From contig DDUN01000073.1 in assembly GCA_002344825.1 (NCBI GenBank), forward strand, positions 1-37,849: DNA of 37,849 nt. The letters run 5' to 3'. Source of the stretch: Candidatus Multiplicimicrobium inquinatum (GTDB taxonomy: Bacteria > Omnitrophota > Omnitrophia > Omnitrophales > Aquincolibacteriaceae). The notes under the pieces are model-generated. The model was not told the DNA's origin. It did not search any database and saw only the letters and a program-made list of their open reading frames with translations. Position 1 is the stretch's first letter; every line of letters begins with the position of its first letter. The position numbers were made by a program, and so were the translations under genes. This document shows positions 23,755 to 32,140 of this stretch, in pieces.

Positions 23755-24865
23755 TAAAATGTCACGCGAAGGCCGTCTTCTTTTTTGGGCTTCTTTTATT
23801 CTGGTCGGATTTGGGTTGGTGATGGTGTATAGCTCCAGTGCCGTTGTTGCGGCCGAGCAATACAAACATGCCTCCTATTATTTGACCCGCCAGTCTTTGT
23901 TTGCGGCATTGGGTGTTGCCGCTTTTTTTCTTGTCGCTTCCATCCCGCTTAATTTTTACAAGGATCATGCGCGCACGATTATGTTTTGCGCGATCGGACT
24001 GACCTTGCTTGTTTTTGTCCCGGGACTGGGACGTTCCGCGGGTGGTGCGCGCCGTTGGATCAGTTTGGGCGGATTTAATATTCAGCCTGCCGAATTTGTG
24101 AAATTGGCGGCTTGTATTTACTTAGCGAACTATTTGTCCCGGAAAGTCTCGGTGGTTCAAAAAGGAACTTTAAGTGTCTATATTCCCCCCGCGATTTTAA
24201 TCGGATTGGTGTGTCTTTTGGTTTTAGTTCAGCCCGATTTGGGTTCTTTTGCTTTTCTTGTTATTTTGACGAGTTTGGCTTTTTTTGTAACGGGATTGCC
24301 AGTGCGCTTTGTGGCTATCGCGCTGGGAGTTTTAATTCCGGCCTTTTATTTTTTGATTGTGCGCGTACCTTACCGCATGAAGCGCCTTGAAGCTTATCTC
24401 AATCCCTGGGATGATCCTCAAGGTAAAGGCTTCCAAATCATTCAGTCTTTGCTTTCTTTTGCTTTGGGCGGAACCACCGGTGCGGGACTTGGACAGGGAA
24501 CACAAAAACTTTATTACCTGCCTTCAGGACATAATGATTTTATTTTTGCTGTTATCGGAGAAGAATTGGGACTCTTTGGAACTTGTTTTGTTTTAGCTGC
24601 TTTCTTGGTGATTTTTTATGCGGTGGTTAAAATCGCTTCCCGCCGCCAGCAGATTTTTGAGAAGTTATTAGTTTTACTTTTGGGGTATTACCTCGTAATT
24701 CAGGCGATGATTCATATGATGGTCTGCACCGGCCTTGTTCCTACAAAAGGATTGCCATTGCCGTTTATCAGTTACGGGGGAAGTGCTTTAATTGCTAATA
24801 TGATCGCCGTCGGTTTGATTATTGCTTGCGACAGACATACCCGAGTCGAATGGAAACCACAATGA
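23735..24865 (+). CDS. ftsW: Cell division SEDS peptidoglycan glycosyltransferase FtsW
   Basis: FtsW is an integral membrane protein that polymerises lipid II at the septum with its cognate class B PBP. About ten hydrophobic segments are visible over 376 residues, a normal length. SEDS hallmarks: ISLGGFNIQPAEFVKLA; YLNPWDDPQGKGFQ with the conserved Asp region; GAGLGQGTQKLYYLPSGHND; DFIFAVIGEELG; and GLVPTKGLPLPFISYGGSAL near the C-terminus. Two starts are possible: ATG 23735, which lies inside the right arm of the inverted-repeat element, or ATG 23759 (MSREGRLLF) with GGGAG 12 bases upstream. I favour 23759 slightly because the first eight residues would otherwise be encoded by the repeat. 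RodA is the paralogue; the dcw context argues for FtsW. Confidence 0.93.
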   Translation: MIWEQTLKMSREGRLLFWASFILVGFGLVMVYSSSAVVAAEQYKHASYYLTRQSLFAALGVAAFFLVASIPLNFYKDHARTIMFCAIGLTLLVFVPGLGRSAGGARRWISLGGFNIQPAEFVKLAACIYLANYLSRKVSVVQKGTLSVYIPPAILIGLVCLLVLVQPDLGSFAFLVILTSLAFFVTGLPVRFVAIALGVLIPAFYFLIVRVPYRMKRLEAYLNPWDDPQGKGFQIIQSLLSFALGGTTGAGLGQGTQKLYYLPSGHNDFIFAVIGEELGLFGTCFVLAAFLVIFYAVVKIASRRQQIFEKLLVLLLGYYLVIQAMIHMMVCTGLVPTKGLPLPFISYGGSALIANMIAVGLIIACDRHTRVEWKPQ

Positions 24866-25076
24866 GCTTTCTGAAAAGGGCTCATCTGCGGCGTTGCAAA
24901 CTTCGTAGCCTTGGACTCGTCCGATTTTTCTTTGAGACGAGTCACGGAGTTGAGTTTTGTTTATCAAACACCAAGGGGTGTTTGAAATTTAAAGGAAACT
25001 CCAGTGCAGCGTAGGTTTTCACTACGCCTCCGCGGGCGTTTGCTCGTTTCTTGCAGTCAATCTTTTTTGAACGGGC
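24862..25076. repeat. Hairpin-rich gap between ftsW and murG
   Basis: No gene seen. Perfect or near-perfect inverted repeats follow one another: ATGAGC / GCTCAT (24862-24867, 24880-24885) over the ftsW stop; GACTCGTC / GACGAGTC (24914-24921, 24936-24943); GGAGTT / AACTCC (24946-24951, 24997-25002) enclosing TCAAACACC-AAGG-GGTGTTTGA (24964-24985); and GCGTAG / CTACGC (25009-25014, 25022-25027). The nested arrangement suggests a structured leader or a decayed palindromic element before murG. There is no T-run typical of an intrinsic terminator. Confidence 0.6.
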
Positions 25077-26210
25077 ATGAGATTAAGTAGAATGCAAAAC
25101 TTCCTACGAGTTATCCTTGTGTTTTCGGGTCCGTCGGGCGGGCATTTGTTTCCCGCACAAGCTTTTGCGGAAGCGGCTCACGCAGAGTCTTCGGATTATA
25201 AAATTGTTCTCGTGACCAGTATTCGGGCGCAAAATCTTTGTCTTAAATTTCCGGCGGGTATTTTTTCCGAAATTGTCTTTTTACCCGAATTCGGTTCTCC
25301 GATTGGTTTTTCTTTTGCCGGGTTAAGGGCGTTGCTGAATATTCCGGTCGCAAATATTCAGAGCTGGAATCTGCTTTCCCGCTTGAAACCGGATTTATGT
25401 GTTGGCTTCGGCAGTTTTGTTTCTTATTTTGGAATGCTGTTTGCGGCGTGGCGGGGTATTCCGACTTTGATTCATGAGCAAAATCAGGTTCCCGGCAAAG
25501 CGACCCGCATGCTTCAGTGCTGGATCAAAACGATTGCGACTTCATTTCCTGAAACCGCCTTCCGCAGAAAACCGCGTGAAGTTGTTTTCACCGGGCTTCC
25601 GATTCGGCGTGAAATCAGAGAAAATCGGTTGGACTTAAACCGAAAAGCTGAGCAGCCCTTTACCGTTTTAGTTTGCGGCGGATCCCAAGGCTCTGCTTTT
25701 CTGAATCAGGCGGTTTTGTCCGCTTTTTCCGGATTTACCGCTGAAGAACGCGCTCAATTTGCCGTTATACACATTGCGGGAAATGGACAGGATCATTCAA
25801 TCCGAGAGGCTTATCAGCGTTTGGGTGTTTCGGCGGAGGTAATGCCATTTTTTGAGAAAATGTGGCTTTTGTATAATCGAGCCGATATGGCTGTTTCGAG
25901 AGCAGGGGCCAACAGTTCTTTCGAACAAGCTTTGTATGGTATTCCAACGGTTTTTATCCCTTACCCTTATGCCGAAGGACATCAAAGTGAGAATGCGAAG
26001 TACTTTGTCGATCAAAAAGGAGCTCTAATTGTGGTTCAGAGTGAAGAATCAGCTGGGGAGTTGGCGGCGATCCTGAGAAGCTGGGAGAGCCGGCCCGAAA
26101 GTTTCCGTGAGATGGGGCGGGTTATGCGCCGATTGAGCTTTGAAAATGGGGATATTCGTCTCTGGAATATTGCCAAAAATATGTTAAAACTTAACACATG
26201 CAATTCTTAA
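25077..26210 (+). CDS. murG: UDP-GlcNAc:lipid I N-acetylglucosaminyltransferase MurG
   Basis: MurG transfers GlcNAc from UDP-GlcNAc to lipid I on the inner membrane face, giving lipid II. Length 377 is close to the usual 355-370. The N-terminal glycine loop reads SGPSGGHLFPA instead of the common GTGGH-PA. Other family motifs are PTLIHEQNQVPGKATRML, the C-domain start VCGGSQGSAFLNQAV, and the UDP-sugar site RAGANSSFEQALYGIPTVF followed by AEGHQSENA. The start could instead be ATG 25092 (MQNFLRVIL), which brings the N-terminus nearer to the usual position; neither has a strong Shine-Dalgarno. Its end overlaps murC by 13 bases. Confidence 0.93.
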   Translation: MRLSRMQNFLRVILVFSGPSGGHLFPAQAFAEAAHAESSDYKIVLVTSIRAQNLCLKFPAGIFSEIVFLPEFGSPIGFSFAGLRALLNIPVANIQSWNLLSRLKPDLCVGFGSFVSYFGMLFAAWRGIPTLIHEQNQVPGKATRMLQCWIKTIATSFPETAFRRKPREVVFTGLPIRREIRENRLDLNRKAEQPFTVLVCGGSQGSAFLNQAVLSAFSGFTAEERAQFAVIHIAGNGQDHSIREAYQRLGVSAEVMPFFEKMWLLYNRADMAVSRAGANSSFEQALYGIPTVFIPYPYAEGHQSENAKYFVDQKGALIVVQSEESAGELAAILRSWESRPESFREMGRVMRRLSFENGDIRLWNIAKNMLKLNTCNS

Positions 26211-27610
26211 ATTCAGAATACCAAACTCTCTTCGGAAAAGTCCGTTCAGTTTATCTTGTTGGAATCGGCGGCGCGGGTATGAGCGGGTTGGCTCGTATCT
26301 TAAAAATACAAGGTTTCGAAGTTGCCGGATCTGATCGAAAAGTCACACCTATTCTTGAACAACTACAATCCGAAGGCATCCATGTCCATATCGGTCAGCA
26401 AGCCCCGGGTTTTACGCATGCCGATTTAGTTATTTATTCGACCGCGATCGCTCAAGATCATATTGAGATGAAATACGCGCGCGAAAAGGGAATTCGAATT
26501 TGTCATCGCGCGGAAGCTTTGGCCGCGGTTTTTAATCAAGCTGAAACTTCGATCGCCATTACAGGGACGCATGGAAAGACCACGACTTCCGCGATGGTTT
26601 CATTTTTACTCGCAAAACTGGGCAAGTCACCGACCAGTTTTGTGGGCAGTGAAATGCTGAATTTTGGGAGCAATGTTCTTTCCGGAGCGGCCAATAATTA
26701 CTTTGTCGCGGAAGTGGATGAAAGCGACCGCACCCATGAGCTTTTTTCTCCGAATTACGCAATTATTACTAATTTGGAAATGGATCATCACGAAAGCTAC
26801 GCTTCTATGGAGGCTTTGGGGGATTCGTTTCGTACTTTTTTGAAACGATTTCACTTTCCTGGGCTTGCGATTCATTGCGGTGATGATGCTTTTTTGCATC
26901 AGGTGGTAAAAAGTTCCGGTAAGCCCAGTTTGAGTTACGGCCTTCAGCCGCAAAATGATTTCTCCGCGCGGAATATTGAATTCCGCTCTTTTGGATCAGA
27001 ATTTGACTGGTATGAGGGTGATTTTTTTCTGACCCGGATTCGGCTGTCCATTCCCGGGGTGCACAATATCTATAATTCCATGGGAGCTTTGATTGTCTGC
27101 CTTCAGTTGGGGTTTAATTTAGAAGCGCTGAAAGAAGCCATTTTTGAATTCCGTGGGACGCGCCGCCGCCTTGAAATCAAATATGATTGCGAAGCCGTGA
27201 CGGTTGTGGATGATTACGCGCATCACCCCACCGAAATTACGGCCTCATTAAGAGCTCTGCAATCATCAGGACGGAAAGTCTTAACGGTTTTTCAGCCTCA
27301 CCGCTATTCGCGTGTGCGGCATCTTTTTAAAGAGTTTGCCGGCGCGCTGGGAGAGGCACAAGAGGTTTATCTAACCGATATTTATGCTGCGGGCGAACAG
27401 AATCCGGATAATATCAGCATTAAAATGATTTTTGAAGAGGCCAAAAAATATGGAATTGACCGTATTACTATGGTCAAGAAAGAAGATTTGGTTCCGACGC
27501 TTCTTCAGCGCCGGGTTGCTAATGAAGTGATCGCGTTTTTAGGTGCGGGAGATATTGGAGAGGTTGCGGATGAATTTGTCAGCAGTTACCGATCTCAAAA
27601 TCAGGCGTAA
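26198..27610 (+). CDS. murC: UDP-N-acetylmuramate--L-alanine ligase MurC
   Basis: MurC adds L-alanine to UDP-MurNAc, the first step of stem-peptide synthesis. It has the normal length of 470 residues and a complete three-domain Mur ligase layout. The N-terminal Rossmann loop is VGIGGAGMSGLARIL. The P-loop is GTHGKTTTSAM. Central metal and substrate motifs are EVDESD and NLEMDHHESYAS. The C-terminal domain has RRLEIK, DDYAHHPTEI and FQPHRYSRVRHL. The ATG at 26198 lies within the murG end, indicating translational coupling, and murB starts before its stop. Confidence 0.96.
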   Translation: MQFLNSEYQTLFGKVRSVYLVGIGGAGMSGLARILKIQGFEVAGSDRKVTPILEQLQSEGIHVHIGQQAPGFTHADLVIYSTAIAQDHIEMKYAREKGIRICHRAEALAAVFNQAETSIAITGTHGKTTTSAMVSFLLAKLGKSPTSFVGSEMLNFGSNVLSGAANNYFVAEVDESDRTHELFSPNYAIITNLEMDHHESYASMEALGDSFRTFLKRFHFPGLAIHCGDDAFLHQVVKSSGKPSLSYGLQPQNDFSARNIEFRSFGSEFDWYEGDFFLTRIRLSIPGVHNIYNSMGALIVCLQLGFNLEALKEAIFEFRGTRRRLEIKYDCEAVTVVDDYAHHPTEITASLRALQSSGRKVLTVFQPHRYSRVRHLFKEFAGALGEAQEVYLTDIYAAGEQNPDNISIKMIFEEAKKYGIDRITMVKKEDLVPTLLQRRVANEVIAFLGAGDIGEVADEFVSSYRSQNQA

Positions 27611-28481
27611 CGTCGCGCTCGCGTCGTTTGTGACGATGCAGGTGGGCGGCCGGGCGAATTATTTTGCCGAGCCGACAACCGCGGAGGAGCTTGCTGCCGT
27701 TTTAGTGTGGGCGCAGGAAGAAAAACTGCCGCATTTCATTTTGGGCAAGGGGTCCAATGTGGTTTTTGATGATGAAGGCTACGATGGTGTAGTGATTTCG
27801 ATGTTGCGTTTTCGCAGTGAAGATTTGCGCCGCGAAGGCAGTGATGTGATCGCGGGCGCGGGGGTTCATCTTTACCGGCTGGCTAAATTTTGCTGTGCGC
27901 AGGAACTTGCCGGCGGAGAGTTTTTTGCGAATATTCCGGGCACCGTTGGCGGGGCCGTTTTTATGAATGCGGGTTTCAGCCGTATTGCGGGCAAAAAAAA
28001 TGAAACCGCGGATGTTCTCAAGTCGGTGCGTTTGATGGATAGCAAAGGGAGAGAGCAGATTCTTTTGCGCAGCCAATTGATCTTTGGATATCGTAAATCC
28101 AAACTGCCTGCCAATACGCTGGTTACGGAAGCGCGTTTTACTTTGCGTCCCGGCGACAAAACTGAAATTGCAGCAGAAATGCAGGCCAATTTTGATTATC
28201 GCAATACCAAGCAGGATTTGAAGCACCCAAGCTCCGGATCTGTTTTTAAAAACCCTCCGGCGCCTTGTTCGTCCGCTGGGTTGTTGATTGAAAGAAACGG
28301 TTTGAAAGGGAAACGTATCGGCGGCATGATGGTTTCGGAAAAGCACGGTAATTATTTTATTAATGCGGGCAAGGGAACTTGTCAGGATTTAAAAAACCTC
28401 ATTGAAGAAGTTCAGACTGTTATTTTTGTCTCGGAGGGAATACGTCTCGAGCCTGAAGTTCGAATTATTCCTTCTAAGTAA
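27570..28481 (+). CDS. murB: UDP-N-acetylenolpyruvoylglucosamine reductase MurB
   Basis: MurB is the FAD-dependent, NADPH-using reductase that forms UDP-MurNAc. The ATG at 27570 is chosen because GGAGAGG (27557-27563) lies six bases upstream; an earlier GTG at 27543 has no such site. That gives 303 residues. FAD-binding motifs: VGGRANYFAEP, GKGSNVVFDDEGYDGVVI, and LAGGEFFANIPGTVGGAVFMNAG. Catalytic-region motifs: YRKSKL, HPSSGSVFKNP (the active-site Ser) and the C-terminal EGIRLEPEVRII (the catalytic Glu). The gene overlaps murC by 41 bases. The sequence looks like a type I MurB with no truncation. Confidence 0.95.
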   Translation: MNLSAVTDLKIRRNVALASFVTMQVGGRANYFAEPTTAEELAAVLVWAQEEKLPHFILGKGSNVVFDDEGYDGVVISMLRFRSEDLRREGSDVIAGAGVHLYRLAKFCCAQELAGGEFFANIPGTVGGAVFMNAGFSRIAGKKNETADVLKSVRLMDSKGREQILLRSQLIFGYRKSKLPANTLVTEARFTLRPGDKTEIAAEMQANFDYRNTKQDLKHPSSGSVFKNPPAPCSSAGLLIERNGLKGKRIGGMMVSEKHGNYFINAGKGTCQDLKNLIEEVQTVIFVSEGIRLEPEVRIIPSK

Positions 28482-28493
28482 ATTTATTTTTTT

Positions 28494-29426
28494 GTGAATT
28501 TAACCTCTTACACCATCGGCGTTTTGCTGGGCGGTTTCTCGTCAGAACGGTCCGTTTCCATTAAATCGGGAACCGCGGTTCTTGAATCCCTCAAGCGCAG
28601 CGGATTGACCGCCATTGCGATTGATCCTCGTTCCAAAAATTTTGAAACCAAACTCAACCGGGTTGACGCGGTTTTTATCGCTTTGCACGGCGAGTTCGGG
28701 GAAGACGGGCAAATTCAAAAATTGCTCGAAAAGAAAAAAATTCCTTACGCCGGTTCCCAAGTTAAAGGCATGCAAATCAGCTTTGATAAGCTTAAAACCA
28801 AGCAAATTCTTAAGCAAAAAGGATTGCCGACTCCACCGTTTTGGATTTTAACCCGGGCGAATTGGAAGTATGTCGCGGCGCGTATACCGGGCTCTTTTTT
28901 TATTAAGCCTTTTACGGAAGGCTCCAGTGTGGGCGTTGAACTGATTGAAAGTTTTGAGAAAAATGCCGATATTATCCGGAAGTCCGTTCATCGGTACGGA
29001 AAAATTCTGGCGGAAGCGAAAGTGACCGGCCGGGAAGTGACCGCCGGTATTTTGGGGGATAAAAAACTTCCGGTGGTTGAGATCCGCACGCAGCGGGCTT
29101 TTTATGACTATACCGCGAAGTATACGCCCGGCTTTACCGAATACGTGACCGAGCACGGTTTACCGGGCAGGCAGGTTCGGCGCATTCAGAATACGGCGAT
29201 GAAGGTGTTTAAGGCTTTGCAAATGAGAGATTTCGGACGGATCGACATGATGTTGGACGAGAAAGGCCGGCCTTATGTTTTGGAAGCCAACAGCATTCCC
29301 GGCTTAACTGCCATGAGTTTACTGCCCAAAGCGGCCGGAAAAGCGGGGATTTCATTTGATGAGCTGGTGCTTACGATTGTTGGTATGGCCGCGCGGCGAA
29401 TAAAAAAAGTAAAAGGAAAACATTGA
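28494..29426 (+). CDS. ddl: D-alanine--D-alanine ligase Ddl
   Basis: Ddl joins two D-alanines, using ATP, for addition by MurF. 310 residues, starting at GTG 28494, 12 bases after the murB stop; no clear Shine-Dalgarno is visible. ATP-grasp ligase motifs in order: LGGFSSERSVSIKSG, ALHGEFGEDGQIQ, IPYAGS, FIKPFTEGSSVGV, EAKVTGREVTAGIL, a substrate loop in the YDYTAKYTPG region, and the metal-binding C-terminus RIDMMLDEKGRPYVLEANSI with PGLTAMSL. The Tyr in the AKYTPG region is consistent with D-Ala-D-Ala rather than D-Ala-D-Lac products, though I cannot be sure by eye. Its stop TGA overlaps the ftsQ start. Confidence 0.95.
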   Translation: MNLTSYTIGVLLGGFSSERSVSIKSGTAVLESLKRSGLTAIAIDPRSKNFETKLNRVDAVFIALHGEFGEDGQIQKLLEKKKIPYAGSQVKGMQISFDKLKTKQILKQKGLPTPPFWILTRANWKYVAARIPGSFFIKPFTEGSSVGVELIESFEKNADIIRKSVHRYGKILAEAKVTGREVTAGILGDKKLPVVEIRTQRAFYDYTAKYTPGFTEYVTEHGLPGRQVRRIQNTAMKVFKALQMRDFGRIDMMLDEKGRPYVLEANSIPGLTAMSLLPKAAGKAGISFDELVLTIVGMAARRIKKVKGKH

Positions 29427-30259
29427 TGGCGAAGCGTAAAAATAATGTGTCTACAAGGAAAAAGTTTAAATGGACTTCAATTTATGACTGGGTTCCGAGC
29501 GCGTTAGTGCAGTCCTTTGCCTGGTTCGTGCTGGTTCTTTTTCTGGTCGGTTCGGGTTTGGGCGTGCGTGAAATGCTCTACGCCGATCCCGTGCTTCAGC
29601 TTCGTCAGATTAAGGTCTATCCGCCCAACGCGGTTTCAACGGCAAAGCTTGAGTCACTCCAAAAAAAATACTTCGGTCAAAACACCGCGCAGATTGATTT
29701 GCGCGCGATATCCAAAGATTTAGAAACAGATCATCAGGTTTTAAAAGCCGAAGTCCGCCGTGATTTGCCCTATCGGCTTGAAATTCATGTGGATCGGCGC
29801 GTTCCTTTTGCTTATGTTCAGTTCGGCCGCTCCGGAAAATGGGCGATTGTTTCCCGCGACGCGGTTGTGATCGATGTGGTGAATCAGCCGGCCGAGGGAC
29901 TTTATGTGGTTGAAGATGATTTGCTTGCGAACCAAAAACCGAAAATTGGATTGCGGTTAACCAAAGACGTTATGGATTTGGTCAGAACCATGGATGCTTT
30001 TTTAAAGCATCCAGCGGTACAAAATGAAAAAGTAACCGGAATTGAAATGCTTCCTAATGACGCGGCGATCATTCGCTTATCTGATCTTTACCTCAAAGTA
30101 AGCTTAAACGATCCTGATCCGGCGCAAGCTTTCAGCAAGTTTCAGTATTTGCTTGAAACGGAGACCCGTGCCGTGATCGAATATGTTGACTTGAGATTTA
30201 ACCGCGTGATTTTAAAGCGCAAAGCAGAGAAAACAGAAAAAGAGTCAAAGCGAAGATGA
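29426..30259 (+). CDS. ftsQ: Cell division protein FtsQ (POTRA domain)
   Basis: FtsQ is a bitopic inner-membrane protein that links FtsB/FtsL to the divisome. ATG 29426 is taken as the start (TGATG overlap with ddl, AAAGGAAA about ten bases upstream), giving 277 residues. It has a basic cytoplasmic N-terminus (MAKRKNNVSTRKKFKW), one membrane helix (VQSFAWFVLVLFLVGSGLGV), and a POTRA-type region (LQLRQIKVYPPNAVS through VRRDLPYRLEIHVDRRVPFA), followed by the FtsQ domain. Sequence conservation is low, as usual for the family; the position between ddl and ftsA supports the call. It overlaps ftsA by four bases (ATGA). Confidence 0.88.
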   Translation: MAKRKNNVSTRKKFKWTSIYDWVPSALVQSFAWFVLVLFLVGSGLGVREMLYADPVLQLRQIKVYPPNAVSTAKLESLQKKYFGQNTAQIDLRAISKDLETDHQVLKAEVRRDLPYRLEIHVDRRVPFAYVQFGRSGKWAIVSRDAVVIDVVNQPAEGLYVVEDDLLANQKPKIGLRLTKDVMDLVRTMDAFLKHPAVQNEKVTGIEMLPNDAAIIRLSDLYLKVSLNDPDPAQAFSKFQYLLETETRAVIEYVDLRFNRVILKRKAEKTEKESKRR

Positions 30260-31500
30260 ATCCCGGCGAAATAAAAAAAGGTAAGTCGATCGTTGTTTAT
30301 ATCGGAGGACGGCGTATTGTCGCTATTCTGGGATCGACGGATGCTGCCGTACCCAGCGTTCTTCGCTTTCAGGAACGTAAGTTTCCTGACGGATTGACGA
30401 ACGGTCTTGTCACTAACTTGCAAAACGCCACCAACTCCATTGAAAAAGCTTTGAGTGATTTAGCGCCCATTACTGAATTGGAAAAAACACCTGTTTATGT
30501 CGTTTTGGGTAATGCTTCATTGCGTCAGCACCGGTTTGAGAGCTCTCAGTATTATTCGTCTACCCGCACCGTCACGGCTGAAGATGTGCGTGCTGTGATT
30601 CAGCAGACGCGCAGTGTCGCGACTTTACCTTTGGCGGAAACAGTTTTAACCGCGGTTCCCGAGTCTTTTGTTGTGAATGATATGGCGGGTGTTAAAAATC
30701 CCATTGATTTGGAAGCGCAGCGATTGGGGGCGCAGGTACAGCTTTTTTCCATGGATTATCAAAGCTTGCGCAATATTGTTAAGATTTTTGAGGGGCTTGA
30801 TCTGGAAGTGAAAGGCTTTTTCCCGAAGACATTGACTGTTTCCGAGGCGGTTTTGAAACCGGAGCATAAACAAAATGGTTCGGTTGTCATTGATATTTCA
30901 GACCGCACGACGGAAGTGATGGTTTGGAAAGATCAAAAGCTGGTTGCTTCAAAATTTCTTTCCATCGGCGGAGCGTGGCTGACGGAGAAAATTTCAGCGC
31001 GATACAAATTAGATCCCGTCGCCGCGGAAAATCTAAAAGAAAAATATGGTTCGGTGGAAAATGAATTTAAATCTGAGGAGTTGATTCCGCTCTGGTCAAA
31101 GTCGGAACAATCACGGGAAATGATAAAGCGGGGTGATTTTCAGACGGTTTGGTTGACGCTTGTCAAAGAGTGGATGACCCTGATTCAGGGTGAGGTCGAG
31201 CAGATTTTAAGTGAAGCTCGCATTTTTCATCCGGATATTTTTTTTACGGGCGGACCGGTGCAGATGGATGGCTTTTTAGAGTGGATGCAGAGGGAATTCG
31301 GTGTTGAGGGTAAAATCGGCCTTTCGCATCAGCTTGATACAACGCCCGAGATTTTACGCAGTCCCATTTGGGTGCCTGCTTTGGGTATGCTGCATTGGAT
31401 TGATTATTTTAAGCGCGATCTTGAGCCGCTTTATGTTCCTCGCGGCGTTGTGGAAAAATCAATCCTAACGGCGAAGACTTGGTTCGCAAATTACTTCTAA
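30256..31500 (+). CDS. ftsA: Cell division protein FtsA (divergent)
   Basis: FtsA is an actin-like ATPase that tethers FtsZ to the membrane. 414 residues, a normal length. The phosphate-binding loop 1 is unusual: IVVYIGGRRIVAIL replaces the familiar DIGTTK-type start. A SHS2/1C-like region follows (YVVLGNASLRQH, YSSTRTVTAEDV). The second nucleotide motif is recognisable as GSVVIDISDRTTEVMVW, then FLSIGGAWLTEKI. The adenosine-type motif is IFFTGGPVQMDGF. The last residues (SILTAKTWFANYF) could form the amphipathic membrane-targeting helix. Whether it still binds ATP is uncertain. ftsZ does not follow; the next gene is an MlaC-like protein. Confidence 0.85.
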   Translation: MNPGEIKKGKSIVVYIGGRRIVAILGSTDAAVPSVLRFQERKFPDGLTNGLVTNLQNATNSIEKALSDLAPITELEKTPVYVVLGNASLRQHRFESSQYYSSTRTVTAEDVRAVIQQTRSVATLPLAETVLTAVPESFVVNDMAGVKNPIDLEAQRLGAQVQLFSMDYQSLRNIVKIFEGLDLEVKGFFPKTLTVSEAVLKPEHKQNGSVVIDISDRTTEVMVWKDQKLVASKFLSIGGAWLTEKISARYKLDPVAAENLKEKYGSVENEFKSEELIPLWSKSEQSREMIKRGDFQTVWLTLVKEWMTLIQGEVEQILSEARIFHPDIFFTGGPVQMDGFLEWMQREFGVEGKIGLSHQLDTTPEILRSPIWVPALGMLHWIDYFKRDLEPLYVPRGVVEKSILTAKTWFANYF

Positions 31501-31520
31501 TATTAATTTTTAGGAATTTC

Positions 31521-32138
31521 ATGATTAAATCACTTTTTTGTTTTAAATGGGTTCTTTTAGTTTGCGTGCTTTCATTTTCCGTGAGGGCGCATGCGGAAGA
31601 TATTTCGGCTCAGCAGGGCGTGGAGGCTTTTTTAAATACTATCCGGTCGATGGAGTTTCCCGTGAAAGACGCGGCACAGCATGAGAAAAAAATTAAGCAA
31701 GCTGCCGCTTATCTTGATTTGCAGGCAATGGGAGAAAAAGCCCTGGGCACGAATTGGGCCGTAATGACAGCGAATCAGCAAAAGCAGTTTATGGAACTGC
31801 TTTGGAAGCTGATCGAAAGCATTGCTTACCCGCGAACGAAGAGCTTTTTAGGGGATCAGAAAATAACATATACGGATGTAAAGCCGATTGAACGAGGTGT
31901 TGAAGTTCTAAGCAGCGTGCATGATCAGGAAGCCGCTTTGGATGTTCCGGTTGTTTACCACCTTTATCAAGAGGATGTGGTGTGGAAGATATATGATATT
32001 TTTATGGATGGTGTTTCCATGACCGAAGATCTTCAGTATCAATTCGACAAAATGATTCAGGATGGTTCAGTTCAAACTTTGCTTGATCGGATGTCTGAAC
32101 GCCTCGAAGAAGCTCAAAAAGAAACAACAGGCGCATAA
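31521..32138 (+). CDS. Periplasmic MlaC/Ttg2D-family protein, HpnM-like
   Basis: MlaC/Ttg2D proteins carry lipids through the periplasm; HpnM is the member encoded next to the RND protein HpnN. The start at ATG 31521 is preferred over an earlier in-frame start because TAGGA (31511-31515) lies five bases upstream and a clean signal peptide follows (FKWVLLVCVLSFSVRAHA before ED). The product is 205 residues, normal for the family. The body has the helical start QGVEAFLNTIRSM, LDLQAMGEKALGTNW, and a beta-rich part with ITYTDVKPIERG and YHLYQEDVVWKIYDIFMDGVS, the latter matching the conserved W-x-I-x-D segment. It lies 20 bases after ftsA and two bases before the RND gene, so it is probably co-transcribed with both. 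Confidence 0.85.
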   Translation: MIKSLFCFKWVLLVCVLSFSVRAHAEDISAQQGVEAFLNTIRSMEFPVKDAAQHEKKIKQAAAYLDLQAMGEKALGTNWAVMTANQQKQFMELLWKLIESIAYPRTKSFLGDQKITYTDVKPIERGVEVLSSVHDQEAALDVPVVYHLYQEDVVWKIYDIFMDGVSMTEDLQYQFDKMIQDGSVQTLLDRMSERLEEAQKETTGA

Positions 32139-32140
32139 TT

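Noticed and set aside
27702..28346. 214-codon open frame on the minus strand opposite murB
   Set aside because: It lies wholly inside murB, which is well supported by FAD-binding and catalytic motifs. The minus-strand product has no recognisable motif.
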